Source: Phycisphaerales bacterium (GTDB taxonomy: Bacteria; Planctomycetota; Phycisphaerae; UBA1845). From it: DNA of 61,967 nucleotides. The stretch spans positions 1 to 61,967 of the forward strand of contig QZJT01000079.1 of assembly GCA_003597935.1 (NCBI GenBank), given 5' to 3'. The first letter of the stretch is position 1; each line of letters begins with the position of its first letter. The translations under genes were made by a program, and so were the position numbers. Of this stretch, positions 52,671 to 61,967 are shown piece after piece. The notes below the pieces were generated by a model. It was given only the letters and a program-made list of their open reading frames with translations. It had not been told where the DNA came from and made no database searches.

Positions 52671-54065
52671 CTACGGGCAGAAGTACTCCGATTCCTTCAC
52701 CGCCCCGCACCCGAACCTGGCGGTGACGATGCCCGGACCCGGCGGGACGTCGCTGAAGGCGGCTTTGCCCTTGCCCTTGCCGTTCAGCGTCCCTTCGCTC
52801 GACTCGCCACTGGTCAACTCGACCCTGAACGCATCGTGCGGCAGGCCGCCCTGGAGCTTGACCGTCAACTTCCGTTTGCCCCGTTTCTCGCTGCACCTGG
52901 CCTGCCTGATCGATTCGCGCCCGGTGCAGCCGGGTCCACAGTCGCCTCCCGAACCGAAGCTCACACCGGCTTCAAGCTGCACGGGTTCACGGGCGAACCG
53001 GACGGCCTCTTCGAGATTGCCGGTCGTCCGCACGAACAGCGCCGGCCAGGCATAGCTGTGTTCGTACGCAGCCACGAAGTCGCTCAGCCAGCGCGACCCC
53101 AGGTCGAGGTCGAACGCGGTGTCGTCCAGATCCGCGAAGACGTCGGCGCCGTAGACCTCCCTGGCTTCGTTGTCGATCCACAGCCAGGGAACGGCGGCCT
53201 CGAAATAGACCGCGTTGTAGTCGTGGATGGCCACCCTGCCGTCGCGGAACCAGATGCCGTCGGGCGTCACGGCGTGCAACGTCATCGCACTGACGCTCAC
53301 CACGGCGCCGTGCAGTGGATCATCGCGGTAGGCCGGGTCGTCCTGGCGGCTGCCGTCCGCGTTCAGAACCCGGATAACGGAGTCAGAGAAGCCGAGCGTC
53401 TGCGCGTATGGGTCGTACCACACGGTGGTATCCTGCCCGTCGCCGGTGCCGAGCGAGTAGGAGGCGCACTTGAAGATGCTGTCCTCCTTGAGGAAGCACT
53501 TGGTCCGGAAGTCGAACCCGGTGATGATCAACTTGTCGTCGACGCTGTTGGCCGCCAGCCGGATGGTGACGGTCTCGCTGGCCGGCTGCGGAGACATCCG
53601 GAAGTAGATCGTGCCCGTCACTTCTTCGCCGTCGGTGTGTGCCAGCGTGTAGGTGTGAGTTGAGCCACCCTCCGGCGAGATCCCCACGGTTGCCGTGTCG
53701 GAATCCTCGAGACCCTCCGTGCGATACGTGATCTCGAGAGCGTACTCCTTGCAGTTGTCCGGGTTCTTGATGTTGGGGATCTTCTGCCAGACGCTTCCGC
53801 TCTGCGTGATGGTGGTCTCCCCGCTTCCGGGCGGCGCATTACTGGCGTTGCCGCTCGTATTCCAGCCGTCCGGTTTGCCGTCCCTGTCCGCGTCGTCCAT
53901 GCCGGGGTTCGTGTTCTTGAAATCCGGGTTGTCCCACCAGGTGGGCCTTTCCTGCTTCGGGTGCCTCTCGGTTCCCGCGCCGGCGGTCGCGCTTGCTGCG
54001 AGCAAGACGCACAGGGAAACCGTCAGCGCATTGCTGATCGATCGGGTCGGACACTGGGTTTTCAT
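52671..54065 (-). CDS. Secreted protein of unknown function with Cys-rich C-terminus
   Basis: A 464-residue exported protein. The signal peptide covers about 1-29. An N-terminal carbohydrate-binding-like beta region (NPDFKNTNPGMDDADRDGKPDGW) resembles planctomycete secreted proteins, with a TYRTEGLEDSDTATVGI block, then a unique middle part and a final domain (about 370-464) with several Cys (CGPGCTGRE, GCGAVKESEYFC). AAGGAG lies about 8 bases before the ATG. No catalytic motif is recognised. A role in binding extracellular polymers is only a guess. Confidence 0.78.
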   Translation of the reverse strand: MKTQCPTRSISNALTVSLCVLLAASATAGAGTERHPKQERPTWWDNPDFKNTNPGMDDADRDGKPDGWNTSGNASNAPPGSGETTITQSGSVWQKIPNIKNPDNCKEYALEITYRTEGLEDSDTATVGISPEGGSTHTYTLAHTDGEEVTGTIYFRMSPQPASETVTIRLAANSVDDKLIITGFDFRTKCFLKEDSIFKCASYSLGTGDGQDTTVWYDPYAQTLGFSDSVIRVLNADGSRQDDPAYRDDPLHGAVVSVSAMTLHAVTPDGIWFRDGRVAIHDYNAVYFEAAVPWLWIDNEAREVYGADVFADLDDTAFDLDLGSRWLSDFVAAYEHSYAWPALFVRTTGNLEEAVRFAREPVQLEAGVSFGSGGDCGPGCTGRESIRQARCSEKRGKRKLTVKLQGGLPHDAFRVELTSGESSEGTLNGKGKGKAAFSDVPPGPGIVTARFGCGAVKESEYFCP

Positions 54066-54403
54066 GGTGTCGCTCCTTCACCGATGGGGGGCTTGATCGC
54101 CGCCACAGAGCCTGGACAACGGGCGTGCCGAGCGGCCCACAGTGGCGGGCGATCCCGAAGTGATGGAGGACTCGCCGCGCCGCGGCCGCCGGTTCCCCGT
54201 TGAAACCCTGCTCCGGCCTCCGATAGTTCTCCGTGGCCGGACCCGCGGATCTTACACTTCGAGAACGATAGGCCCGCCGGAGACTTTGCCGCCTTGGACC
54301 GTCGGCCCAATGCCTGCACCACGGGCGGCGGCTTGTATGGAACGTAGCGGCCCGCCAGGACGGGAAGTCCGCGTGCTCGGCCGGTGTGTCCGCCGCCGGC
54401 GGA
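54066..54403. other. Intergenic region without a supported gene
   Basis: About 340 bp between the starts and ends of two leftward genes. No open frame, tRNA, repeat or clear terminator is supported. Confidence 0.45.
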
Positions 54404-55798
54404 CTACTCCAGCGGGTTGATCGTCAGCCCCGTCACCAGTTTCGGGTAGAAATAGGTGGTCTTTTGCGGCATCAGGCCGCCGGCAACGCTTACGGCTTTG
54501 AGGTGGGCCATGGGCGTGGCTCGCACCAGGAGGGCGACGCCGTTTTCGCTTCTCGCGGTTTCGAGGGCGGCCTTCTCAGACTTCACGAAGCGCACGGCCG
54601 GCGACTTGCCGCCGCCGGTCGACAGCGCGGCGCCGGCCGCGGCGCCGCCGGCTGTCGCGGTGGCTCCGTCGCCCGTGGAACGGCTGGCCGACGTTCCGGC
54701 ACCCCCCGAACCTGCTGCGCGTGCAGCGCCGGATGCGCCAGCCCCGCCGTTTCCGTGCAGCAGTTCGTCGATCAGGTAGCGGTGCAGATAGGCTGTGTCG
54801 AGCTTGCGCCAGGCTTCGCACTCGTCCGGGGCGAGCTTCGCCAGGACGGCCCGGTTGGTGAACCGCACGCCCTGCCGCCGGCCGGCGCGGTCGACCAGCG
54901 TCAGGTCCGCGTGGGACTCGGCGCAAGTAGCGCAACCGTCCTTCCACGCGGCCAGCAGGGCATCGAGACCGATCCCCGCCAGCGCCCGGTGGTACGGCCA
55001 GATCAGGCAGCCGGGGTCGTCCATCGACGCCAGCACGAACATCACGTAATTCGCGGGATGCCCAAGCGGCAGCGACCCGCCGCTGCTGCCGGCCGCCGCC
55101 CCCCCCTGCTGCTCCGCCAGCCAATCCCGGTACATCAGCGCCGTGCCGTAGCGGTGATGCCCGTCGGCGATGAACACCTGCCGCTGCGACATGGCGGACG
55201 TGACAGCCTTGATCGTCGTGGGGTCGTCGACGATCCACAGCTTGTTTTCGACCTCCTCCATGGTGCCGAAGGCGTCGGGATGGCGGGCGGCGGTGGCGGC
55301 GAAGGCGGCGTCGATCTCGCCCTCTGGATCGGCATACAGCCCGAAGATGGCCGACAGGTTGCACTTCGTCGCCTTCATCAGCGCCAGCCGGTCTTCCTTC
55401 GGTCCGCCGAAGGTCTGCTCGTGCGGAAGCACCACGCCTTCGTCGAACCGGCACAGGCGCACGCGGGCAATGAACTTTTTGCGCGTGTAGGTGCGGCCGG
55501 CGTAGCGGAAAACCTGGAGATACAGGTAGATCGCCGGCCTCGGCTCGCGTACCAGCGTCCCGTCAGCCAGCCAGGCGTTCAGCGTTTCGGCCGCCCTGCG
55601 ATACGCCTCCGCCGGTCCGGCCGACTTCGGTGGGACGTGCGGCAGGTCGATGGCGACGATGTTGTGGTCCGAGCGGGCCAGCAGAGCCGCCTTGTCGGCC
55701 TCATCCAGCACGTCATAGGGCGGCGCGATCCGCGTGGAAAGGTCGCGGCTCTTCGAGAAATCGTAGCGGATGGCCTGAAACGGTGTCACTTCCAGCAC
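54404..55798 (-). CDS. DUF1015 family protein
   Basis: A 464-residue protein with the family layout: IAPPYDVLDEADKAALL near the start, ARVRLCRFDEGVVLPHEQTFGGPKEDRLALM, VFIADGHHRYGTAL and NYVMFVLASMDDPGC. The His-rich ADGHHRYGTA block is the most conserved. A low-complexity Ala/Gly/Ser insertion (about 340-410) is unusual. The function of DUF1015 is unsettled; relatives lie near serine or amino acid metabolism genes in some genomes. The GTG at 55798 is preferred because GGGAG lies 9 bases upstream and MLEVTPFQAIRYDF fits; a GTG 8 codons earlier is possible. Confidence 0.82.
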   Translation of the reverse strand: MLEVTPFQAIRYDFSKSRDLSTRIAPPYDVLDEADKAALLARSDHNIVAIDLPHVPPKSAGPAEAYRRAAETLNAWLADGTLVREPRPAIYLYLQVFRYAGRTYTRKKFIARVRLCRFDEGVVLPHEQTFGGPKEDRLALMKATKCNLSAIFGLYADPEGEIDAAFAATAARHPDAFGTMEEVENKLWIVDDPTTIKAVTSAMSQRQVFIADGHHRYGTALMYRDWLAEQQGGAAAGSSGGSLPLGHPANYVMFVLASMDDPGCLIWPYHRALAGIGLDALLAAWKDGCATCAESHADLTLVDRAGRRQGVRFTNRAVLAKLAPDECEAWRKLDTAYLHRYLIDELLHGNGGAGASGAARAAGSGGAGTSASRSTGDGATATAGGAAAGAALSTGGGKSPAVRFVKSEKAALETARSENGVALLVRATPMAHLKAVSVAGGLMPQKTTYFYPKLVTGLTINPLE

Positions 55799-55897
55799 GG
55801 CGGCATTCTCCCGGTCGAGCACGTCTCCCCGGCGGGGGCGAGCGTATCGGTTCGATGGAGGGGCGGCAAGGCGGACTTTCCTGCAGGACCTGCGCCG

Positions 55898-55926
55898 CTG
55901 ACGGCGACGCTTTCGTCAGTTAGAAT
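55898..55926 (+). promoter_or_regulatory. Candidate promoter for dnaX-ybaB-recR
   Basis: CTGACG (55898-55903), 17 bp, TAGAAT (55921-55926), about 110 bp before the dnaX start at 56039 and in the divergent gap with DUF1015. Confidence 0.4.
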
Positions 55927-56038
55927 CCGCCCGGGCGTTACGCCCACGGCCGGGGACGCACCGCCGGACCCGAGCCGGTGCGGCCGGCTCGGCCCAGGCG
56001 TTCCTCTCATTCGAGCGGTTACAGGCGGCGGAGGAATC

Positions 56039-57661
<1,623 letters not shown>

Positions 57662-57665
57662 GCGA

Positions 57666-58007
57666 ATGTTGGGGAATCTCGGGAATCTGGCCGGGCTGCT
57701 CAAGTCCGCTAAGGAACTTCAGAGCAACATGGCCGCGATGCAGGCGGAACTGGCGGCAAAGCGCTATTCCGCTGAGGCCGGCGGCGGCCAGGTGCGGGCC
57801 ACCGTGGATGGACGGGCGACCCTGGTCGACATCAAAATCGCCCCGGAGGCGACCGCCGACGTGGAACTGCTGGAGGACCTGATCACGGCCGCGGTCGGCG
57901 CGGCCGTGAAGCGGTCGCAGGAAGCCCTTCAGGCAGAGATGAGCCGGCTGGCCGGCGGCATGCCGCTTCCACCCGGCCTGGCGGACCTGATGAACCAGAA
58001 CCGCTGA
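57666..58007 (+). CDS. ybaB: YbaB/EbfC family nucleoid-associated protein
   Basis: A 113-residue DNA-binding protein of normal size. A helical N-terminus (LGNLAGLLKSAKELQSNMAAMQAELAAKRY) and the beta-sheet block GGGQVRATVDGRATLVDIKIAPEA match the family, followed by the C-terminal helix. It binds DNA and shapes the nucleoid; its position between dnaX and recR is strongly conserved in bacteria. It starts 4 bp after dnaX ends, so it is co-transcribed. Confidence 0.93.
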   Translation: MLGNLGNLAGLLKSAKELQSNMAAMQAELAAKRYSAEAGGGQVRATVDGRATLVDIKIAPEATADVELLEDLITAAVGAAVKRSQEALQAEMSRLAGGMPLPPGLADLMNQNR

Positions 58008-58059
58008 TCTTCAATCCCCGATCCCGAATCGCAGACCTTGGCCTCCTCTCGCCCCTGCC

Positions 58060-58662
58060 ATGAAATCCGGAACGATTGAGTGCCTGGAACGCCTGAAGAC
58101 GGAGTTTCAAAAGCTCCCCGGCATCGGGCCGCGCAGCGCCGAACGCATCGCCTTTCATCTGCTGCGCCAGCCGCGCGAGGAGGCGGAACGCCTGGCAAGG
58201 GCGATCGTGGACGTCAAAGACCGTACCCGCCACTGCGGGCGCTGCTTCAATCTGACCGAAACGGACCCGTGCAGCGTGTGCGCCGACCCCCGCCGCGATC
58301 AGGGCGAAGTGTGGGTGGTCGAACAGCCGGCGGACGTGCAGGCGCTGGAGGCGACCGGCCAGATCCGCGGCGTCTACCACGTGCTCATGGGCCACGTCGC
58401 CCCGCTGGAAGGCATCGAGCCCGGCGACCTGACGATCGGCGCCCTGACGGCGCGGGTGCGTGCCGGCGGGATCCACGAGGTCGTGCTGGCACTCAATCCG
58501 ACGCTGGACGGTGACGGAACGGCGCTGCACATCCAGAGTCTGCTGGCCGATACCGGTGTGAGGATCACGCGGCCCGCGCGAGGCCTGGCGGTGGGGTCGC
58601 AGCTCGAATACGCCAGCGCCGCCATGCTCGATGCCGCCATCCGCGGGCGCGGACCCGTCTGA
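58060..58662 (+). CDS. recR: Recombination protein RecR
   Basis: A 200-residue protein of standard length. An HhH motif (KLPGIGPRSAERIAFHLL) is followed by a four-Cys zinc finger (CGRCFNLTETDPCSVC), a TOPRIM domain (VWVVEQPADVQALEATG, with HVLMGHVAPLEGI) and the C-terminal Walker-like region. With RecF/RecO it helps load RecA at gaps. In the TOPRIM domain the segment ALNPTLDGDGTALHI is typical. It ends the dnaX operon. Confidence 0.95.
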   Translation: MKSGTIECLERLKTEFQKLPGIGPRSAERIAFHLLRQPREEAERLARAIVDVKDRTRHCGRCFNLTETDPCSVCADPRRDQGEVWVVEQPADVQALEATGQIRGVYHVLMGHVAPLEGIEPGDLTIGALTARVRAGGIHEVVLALNPTLDGDGTALHIQSLLADTGVRITRPARGLAVGSQLEYASAAMLDAAIRGRGPV

Positions 58663-58898
58663 GTGTGGCGCCGGTTTTCAATCGGTGGAAGCGCCGCCGT
58701 GGACGGGCGTTGGGCCCTGGTCCGGGTTGCGATGCGTTCGTGCGCCGTTGCTGACGAATGACGAACGGACCTTTCGCCACGCCGCTCACCGTTTCAGGCC
58801 GCAACCGCCGGCCCGGATCCTCGATGGGGCGACAGCCGCAGCCTGGCCGTATTATCGTACACGTCCGCCCGTGCGGTGCATGGCACGGGTGTGATTCC

Positions 58899-58907
58899 TG
58901 CTATAAT
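58899..58907 (+). promoter_or_regulatory. Extended -10 promoter for rpoN
   Basis: TGCTATAAT is a perfect extended -10 element, about 90 bp before the rpoN start. No good -35 is seen at the normal distance, which is usual for extended -10 promoters. The same nine bases occur upstream of the lipoprotein gene near 40775. Confidence 0.55.
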
Positions 58908-58999
58908 CCGGTGTCCAAGAACCGAGGGTCGCAAATTGACCCACGCGTGGGATAGTGCCGCGGGCCGGCGCGCCCACGTCGATCGGGGGGCAGCGTGGA

Positions 59000-60460
59000 A
59001 TGTCGCAGTCGCTTTCGCAAACGCTGGGCCAGTACATGCGGCTGGAGCAGCGGCTCACCCCGCAGCTCATCCAGTCCATGTCGATCCTGCAGATGCCGGT
59101 GGCCGACCTGGAAACGATGATCGCGGAGGAGCTGGAGAAGAACAGCGCCCTGGAGGTCGAGGAGCGGGCCGCTCCGCAGCCCCCGGCGGACGGCAACGGC
59201 CAGGCGACCCTCGAAAAGCCGAACGAGGACGCCGTCAGCTTCGACCGCCTCGATGACCTCAGCCGCGCTTATGACCTCAACAACGACGATCTGGCCCGCT
59301 TTCGCCGCGGCGTCGGCGCCGGCCCCGGAGAGCGCGACGCCAAGATGGAGGCGATGGCCAACACGCCCGGCCCGTCCGAGAGCCTGCAGGAACACCTCCT
59401 CACGCAGTGGAAGACGACCGAGTTCGCGGACGACGAGGTCCGCCGCGCCGGCGAGGTCATCATCAACCACGTTGACGACGACGGATACCTGCGCGTGCCG
59501 CTGGCCGAACTGTGCGGCAAGTGCCGGCCGCCGGTGTCGATGGAGACAATGGAAACCGCCCTGTTCGAGGTCCAGTGCCTGGAGCCCAACGGCGTCGGCG
59601 CCCGCGACGTCAAGGAGTGCCTGCTGCTCCAGTTGGACGCCCTGCCGGGCGACAATCGCATCGAGCGGACGTTGATCCAGGAGCACCTGGAGGACGTGGC
59701 CCGCAATCGCATCCCCGCCATCGCCCGGGCCACCGGCTATTCGATCGGCGAGATCATGGAGGCCATCAAGGTCATCCGCGCCTGGCTCCATCCGCACCCG
59801 GGGTATCTGTTGGTCAGCCGCGACGTTCCTCCGATCCGCCCGGACGTGATCGTCGAGTACGCCGAGACCGGGGGGGGGCTGACCGTGCGTCTGGCCCGCG
59901 GCAACACGCCGCGGCTGCGCGTGTCGCCGAACTTCATGGACCTGGCCCGCGACCGCTCGGCGGACAAGGACGTGCGCGACTTCGCCCGCAAACGGGTGGA
60001 GGCGGCCGGGGCGCTGATCGACGCCGTCGCCTTCCGCCGCAGCCGCCTGCTGGACGTGGCCAGGGCGATCGTCGAGCACCAGCGCGAGTTCTTCGAGACC
60101 GGTCCGGAGGCGATGCAGGTGCTGCGCATGAGCGACCTGGCCGTCGAGCTGAACTGCGACCCGTCCACGATCAGCCGCACCGTCGCGGACAAGTACGTGC
60201 AGACGCCGCGCGGCATCTTCCCGCTGCGCGGCTTTTTCACCGGCGGCACGGAAACCGAGGCCGGCGAGACCACCAGTTGGGACACCGTCAAGGCCCGGGT
60301 GGCCGAGATCATCCGCACCGAGGACCCCAAGGCGCCCCTCAACGACGACCGGATCGCCGCCCAGCTCAAAGAAGGGGGCATCGAGATATCCCGCCGCACG
60401 GTGGCGAAATACCGACAGCAACTGGACATCCCCAACGCCCGCCAGCGGATGGAATACTGA
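59000..60460 (+). CDS. rpoN: RNA polymerase sigma-54 factor
   Basis: A 486-residue sigma factor of normal length. The Gln/Leu-rich region I (MSQSLSQTLGQYMRLEQRLTPQLIQSMSILQMP in pieces) is at 1-50, followed by an acidic linker, the core-binding domain (about 110-290), the helix-turn-helix region (LAVELNCDPSTISRTVADKYVQTPRGIFPLR) and the RpoN box SRRTVAKYRQQL near the end. It directs transcription from -24/-12 promoters with enhancer-binding activators. The ATG at 59000 gives the standard N-terminus. A G9 tract (59870-59878) lies in frame. No rpoN-associated genes (hpf, ptsN) follow. Confidence 0.95.
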   Translation: MSQSLSQTLGQYMRLEQRLTPQLIQSMSILQMPVADLETMIAEELEKNSALEVEERAAPQPPADGNGQATLEKPNEDAVSFDRLDDLSRAYDLNNDDLARFRRGVGAGPGERDAKMEAMANTPGPSESLQEHLLTQWKTTEFADDEVRRAGEVIINHVDDDGYLRVPLAELCGKCRPPVSMETMETALFEVQCLEPNGVGARDVKECLLLQLDALPGDNRIERTLIQEHLEDVARNRIPAIARATGYSIGEIMEAIKVIRAWLHPHPGYLLVSRDVPPIRPDVIVEYAETGGGLTVRLARGNTPRLRVSPNFMDLARDRSADKDVRDFARKRVEAAGALIDAVAFRRSRLLDVARAIVEHQREFFETGPEAMQVLRMSDLAVELNCDPSTISRTVADKYVQTPRGIFPLRGFFTGGTETEAGETTSWDTVKARVAEIIRTEDPKAPLNDDRIAAQLKEGGIEISRRTVAKYRQQLDIPNARQRMEY

Positions 60461-60497
60461 CCGCCCCGCCCTCGCCACCCCACCGCCCCGCGTCGCC

Positions 60498-60523
60498 AGA
60501 GCCCCGCCTTTCAAGGCGGGCGG
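60498..60523. repeat. Lone copy of the array-type hairpin after rpoN
   Basis: CAGAGCCCCGCCTT-TC-AAGGCGGGCGG, identical in its core to the units of the 55-bp array at 30.8 kb. It lies 37 bp past the rpoN stop and could serve as a 3' hairpin. Confidence 0.8.
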
Positions 60524-60590
60524 TAGCTTCGTCGCCGGCCTCCCCGGCGGCGTCACGCGCTCCAGGACCCGTGTCACGCCTCGCCCACGC

Positions 60591-60619
60591 TTGGCGTACC
60601 GACGCCCAGCCCTTACACT
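60591..60619 (+). promoter_or_regulatory. Candidate promoter for mdh
   Basis: TTGGCG (60591-60596), 17 bp, TACACT (60614-60619), 115 bp before the ATG. It repeats the arrangement seen upstream of the genes at 35328 and 42657. Confidence 0.5.
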
Positions 60620-60733
60620 GTGTCGATGGATGGGGGTGCGGAGGACGTTCCGTCCTCCGGTCCGCGCGGCGGTGCGTCCGACGGCGACGCTGCACGATTC
60701 CCCCGACATTCCACCGAAAGTGAGGGACGAGCC

Positions 60734-61678
60734 ATGAAACGTGCGAAACTGACCATCGTCGGCGCCGGCAACGTCGGCGCGAGTTGTGCCCTGTGGGCGG
60801 CCGCCAAGGAGATCGGCGACATCGTGCTGATCGACATCCCTGACTTCGCCGACAAGACCGCCGGCAAGGCCCTCGACCTGGCCCAATGTGCCCCCATCGA
60901 GCGGTTCGACGCCCGCATCGTCGGCACCGCGGACTACGCCGCCGCCAGCGAGTCGGACGTCGTCATCATCACCGCCGGCCTGCCGCGCAAGCCGGGCATG
61001 AGCCGCGACGACCTCATCCAGACCAACGTCAAGATCGTGCGCTCGGTGACGGAGCAACTCATCGCGGTGGCGCCGAACGCGGTGCTGATCGTGGTGTCCA
61101 ACCCGCTCGACGCCATGGTCTACACCGCCTGGAAGATCAGCGGCTTCCCGACCCATCGCGTGGTCGGCCAGGCCGGCTGCCTGGACATCGCCCGCTACCG
61201 CACCTTCATCGCCCTGGAGTTGAAATGCAGCGTCGAGGACATCACGGCGCTGCTTTTGGGCGGGCACGGCGACGACATGGTGCCGCTGCCGCGCTACACG
61301 TCGGTGGCCGGCATCCCGGTGACGCAGCTCATCCCGAAGGACCGGCTGAACGCGATCATCGACCGGGCCAAGATGGGGGGGGGTGAGCTGGTGAAGCTGA
61401 TGGGCACCAGCGCCTACTACGCCCCGGCCGCCGGCTCGGTGCAGATGGCCGAGGCCATCATCAAGGACAAGCGCCGCATCCTGCCCTGCGCCGCCTACTG
61501 CCAGAAGGAATACGGCGTCGGCGGATACTTCGTCGGCGTGCCGACCATGCTGGGCGGCAACGGCGTCGAGAAGGTCATCGAAGTCGAGTTGGACGCGGCC
61601 GAGAAGGACCTCTTCGCCAGCAGCGTCGCCCACGTCAAAGAACTCGTCCAGGTGGCGGACGGGTTCCTGAAAGGGTGA
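60734..61678 (+). CDS. mdh: Malate dehydrogenase (LDH-like type)
   Basis: A 314-residue NAD-dependent dehydrogenase that interconverts malate and oxaloacetate in the TCA cycle. The Rossmann motif is IVGAGNVGASCA. Substrate-binding Arg residues lie in AGLPRKPGMSRDD and LDIARYRTFIA, and the catalytic His is in LLGGHGDDMVPL, with its partner Asp in LDIAR. The Arg in the PRKPGM loop favours malate over lactate. The ATG at 60734 begins MKRAKLTIVG; the preceding frame is spurious. A G9 tract (61375-61383) lies in frame. Confidence 0.95.
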   Translation: MKRAKLTIVGAGNVGASCALWAAAKEIGDIVLIDIPDFADKTAGKALDLAQCAPIERFDARIVGTADYAAASESDVVIITAGLPRKPGMSRDDLIQTNVKIVRSVTEQLIAVAPNAVLIVVSNPLDAMVYTAWKISGFPTHRVVGQAGCLDIARYRTFIALELKCSVEDITALLLGGHGDDMVPLPRYTSVAGIPVTQLIPKDRLNAIIDRAKMGGGELVKLMGTSAYYAPAAGSVQMAEAIIKDKRRILPCAAYCQKEYGVGGYFVGVPTMLGGNGVEKVIEVELDAAEKDLFASSVAHVKELVQVADGFLKG

Positions 61679-61756
61679 GCCGCGCGGCGGGGGGGGACAT
61701 CCGGGGTGGCGGCGGCGGAGCCGCGCGGCGCGTGACCGATTCGGCACCTGTTCTCA

Positions 61757-61782
61757 GCGAGCCGCGTGGCTTTAGCCCGCGA
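61757..61782. repeat. Dispersed palindromic repeat copy after mdh
   Basis: GAGCCGCGTGGCTTTAGCCC, the left and central parts of the family palindrome, lies 79 bp past the mdh stop. Its right arm is incomplete. Confidence 0.65.
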
Positions 61783-61857
61783 TACAGGCTGGCGGCTGCT
61801 TGAGGTTCGCGACGGGTCGGCCAACGTCTTGGCCCAGGTCGACGGCGGGACGCAGCC

Positions 61858-61967
61858 AATCAGAACCGCGAGCGTAAGCGACCGGCCCGCGATCCGAACC
61901 GCGAGCGTAAGCGACCGGCCCCGGATCCGAGCCGCGACCGTAAGCGGCCGGCCTCCGATCCGAACCA
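61858..61967. repeat. Tandem CCGCGAGCGTAAGCGACCGG repeat at the right edge
   Basis: About three units of 33-36 bp, each with ATCCGAACCGCGAGCG and TAAGCGACCGGC-type sequence, ending at the window edge, so the array may continue. The palindromic core (CGCGAGCGTAAGCG) is related to the motif at 31657-31716. Confidence 0.75.

Noticed and set aside
54386..56038. N-terminal extension of dnaX upstream of 56039
   Set aside because: The extension is antisense to DUF1015, and the family start and ribosome site are at 56039.
58901..61747. Long minus-strand frame across rpoN and mdh
   Set aside because: Shadow of two certain genes; its product has shadow-like His/Arg/Asp-rich composition.

Overview
The window is GC-rich bacterial chromosome and reads most naturally as a planctomycete, probably of a lineage outside the classical Pirellula/Planctomyces orders (Phycisphaerae-like or a related environmental group). 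The reasons are a DUF1573 protein fused to a thioredoxin domain, large secreted proteins with Cys-rich tails, beta-helix and prealbumin-like modules, a protein that joins TPRs to two RNA polymerase alpha-CTD domains, frequent GTG/TTG starts, and dense families of intergenic palindromes. The class assignment is an inference. No phage, insertion sequence, plasmid gene or CRISPR array is visible.

Layout. 0.4-5.1 kb: leftward DUF1573-thioredoxin gene and an ABC-2 exporter operon, with a leftover fragment of a second ABC ATPase. 5.3-11.7 kb: OprB-like porin, then a tight rightward run (redoxin-YHS, DoxX, DinB-like, NRDE/TANGO2-like, DedA/ATP-grasp fusion). 11.8-13.7 kb: convergent two-domain acyltransferase resembling OlsF. 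14.3-18.1 kb: secreted prealbumin-like protein, Nif3, PilZ. 18.4-24.3 kb: cell-shape cluster (coiled-coil protein, 55-aa membrane protein, mreB, mreC), the TPR/alpha-CTD protein and a SpoIID-like enzyme. 24.3-31.6 kb: NUDIX, tRNA-Ser(CGA), alkaline phosphatase, hybrid histidine kinase, LexA/CI-type repressor, a six-unit 55-bp hairpin array and a monooxygenase. 31.8-38.3 kb: acetolactate synthase, serS, beta-helix protein, a broken PIN toxin-antitoxin pair, TM2 protein, rnpA. 38.3-50.6 kb: large lipoprotein, two paralogous secreted proteins, aspS-pcm, an RHH protein, a TolB-like protein, a GH114-like enzyme and an AAA ATPase with a damaged partner. 50.9-61.7 kb: HIT protein, five-unit 54-bp hairpin array, YggS, a secreted protein, DUF1015, dnaX-ybaB-recR, rpoN and malate dehydrogenase.

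How genes work together. The dnaX-ybaB-recR block and aspS-pcm are conserved housekeeping neighbourhoods. The coiled-coil/small-TM/mreB/mreC run is probably one elongation or envelope module. The 8-13.7 kb segment is rich in membrane-lipid functions and may modify or move lipids.

Most notable observations: (1) a ten-adenine run followed by a stem-loop in dnaX, with both alternative frames closing soon after, as in programmed tau/gamma production; (2) a superfamily of intergenic hairpins, dispersed and in 54- and 55-bp tandem arrays, whose stems vary by compensatory changes; (3) the DedA/ATP-grasp fusion; (4) the TPR/double alpha-CTD protein; (5) several decayed two-gene systems (ABC ATPase, PIN toxin, AAA partner).
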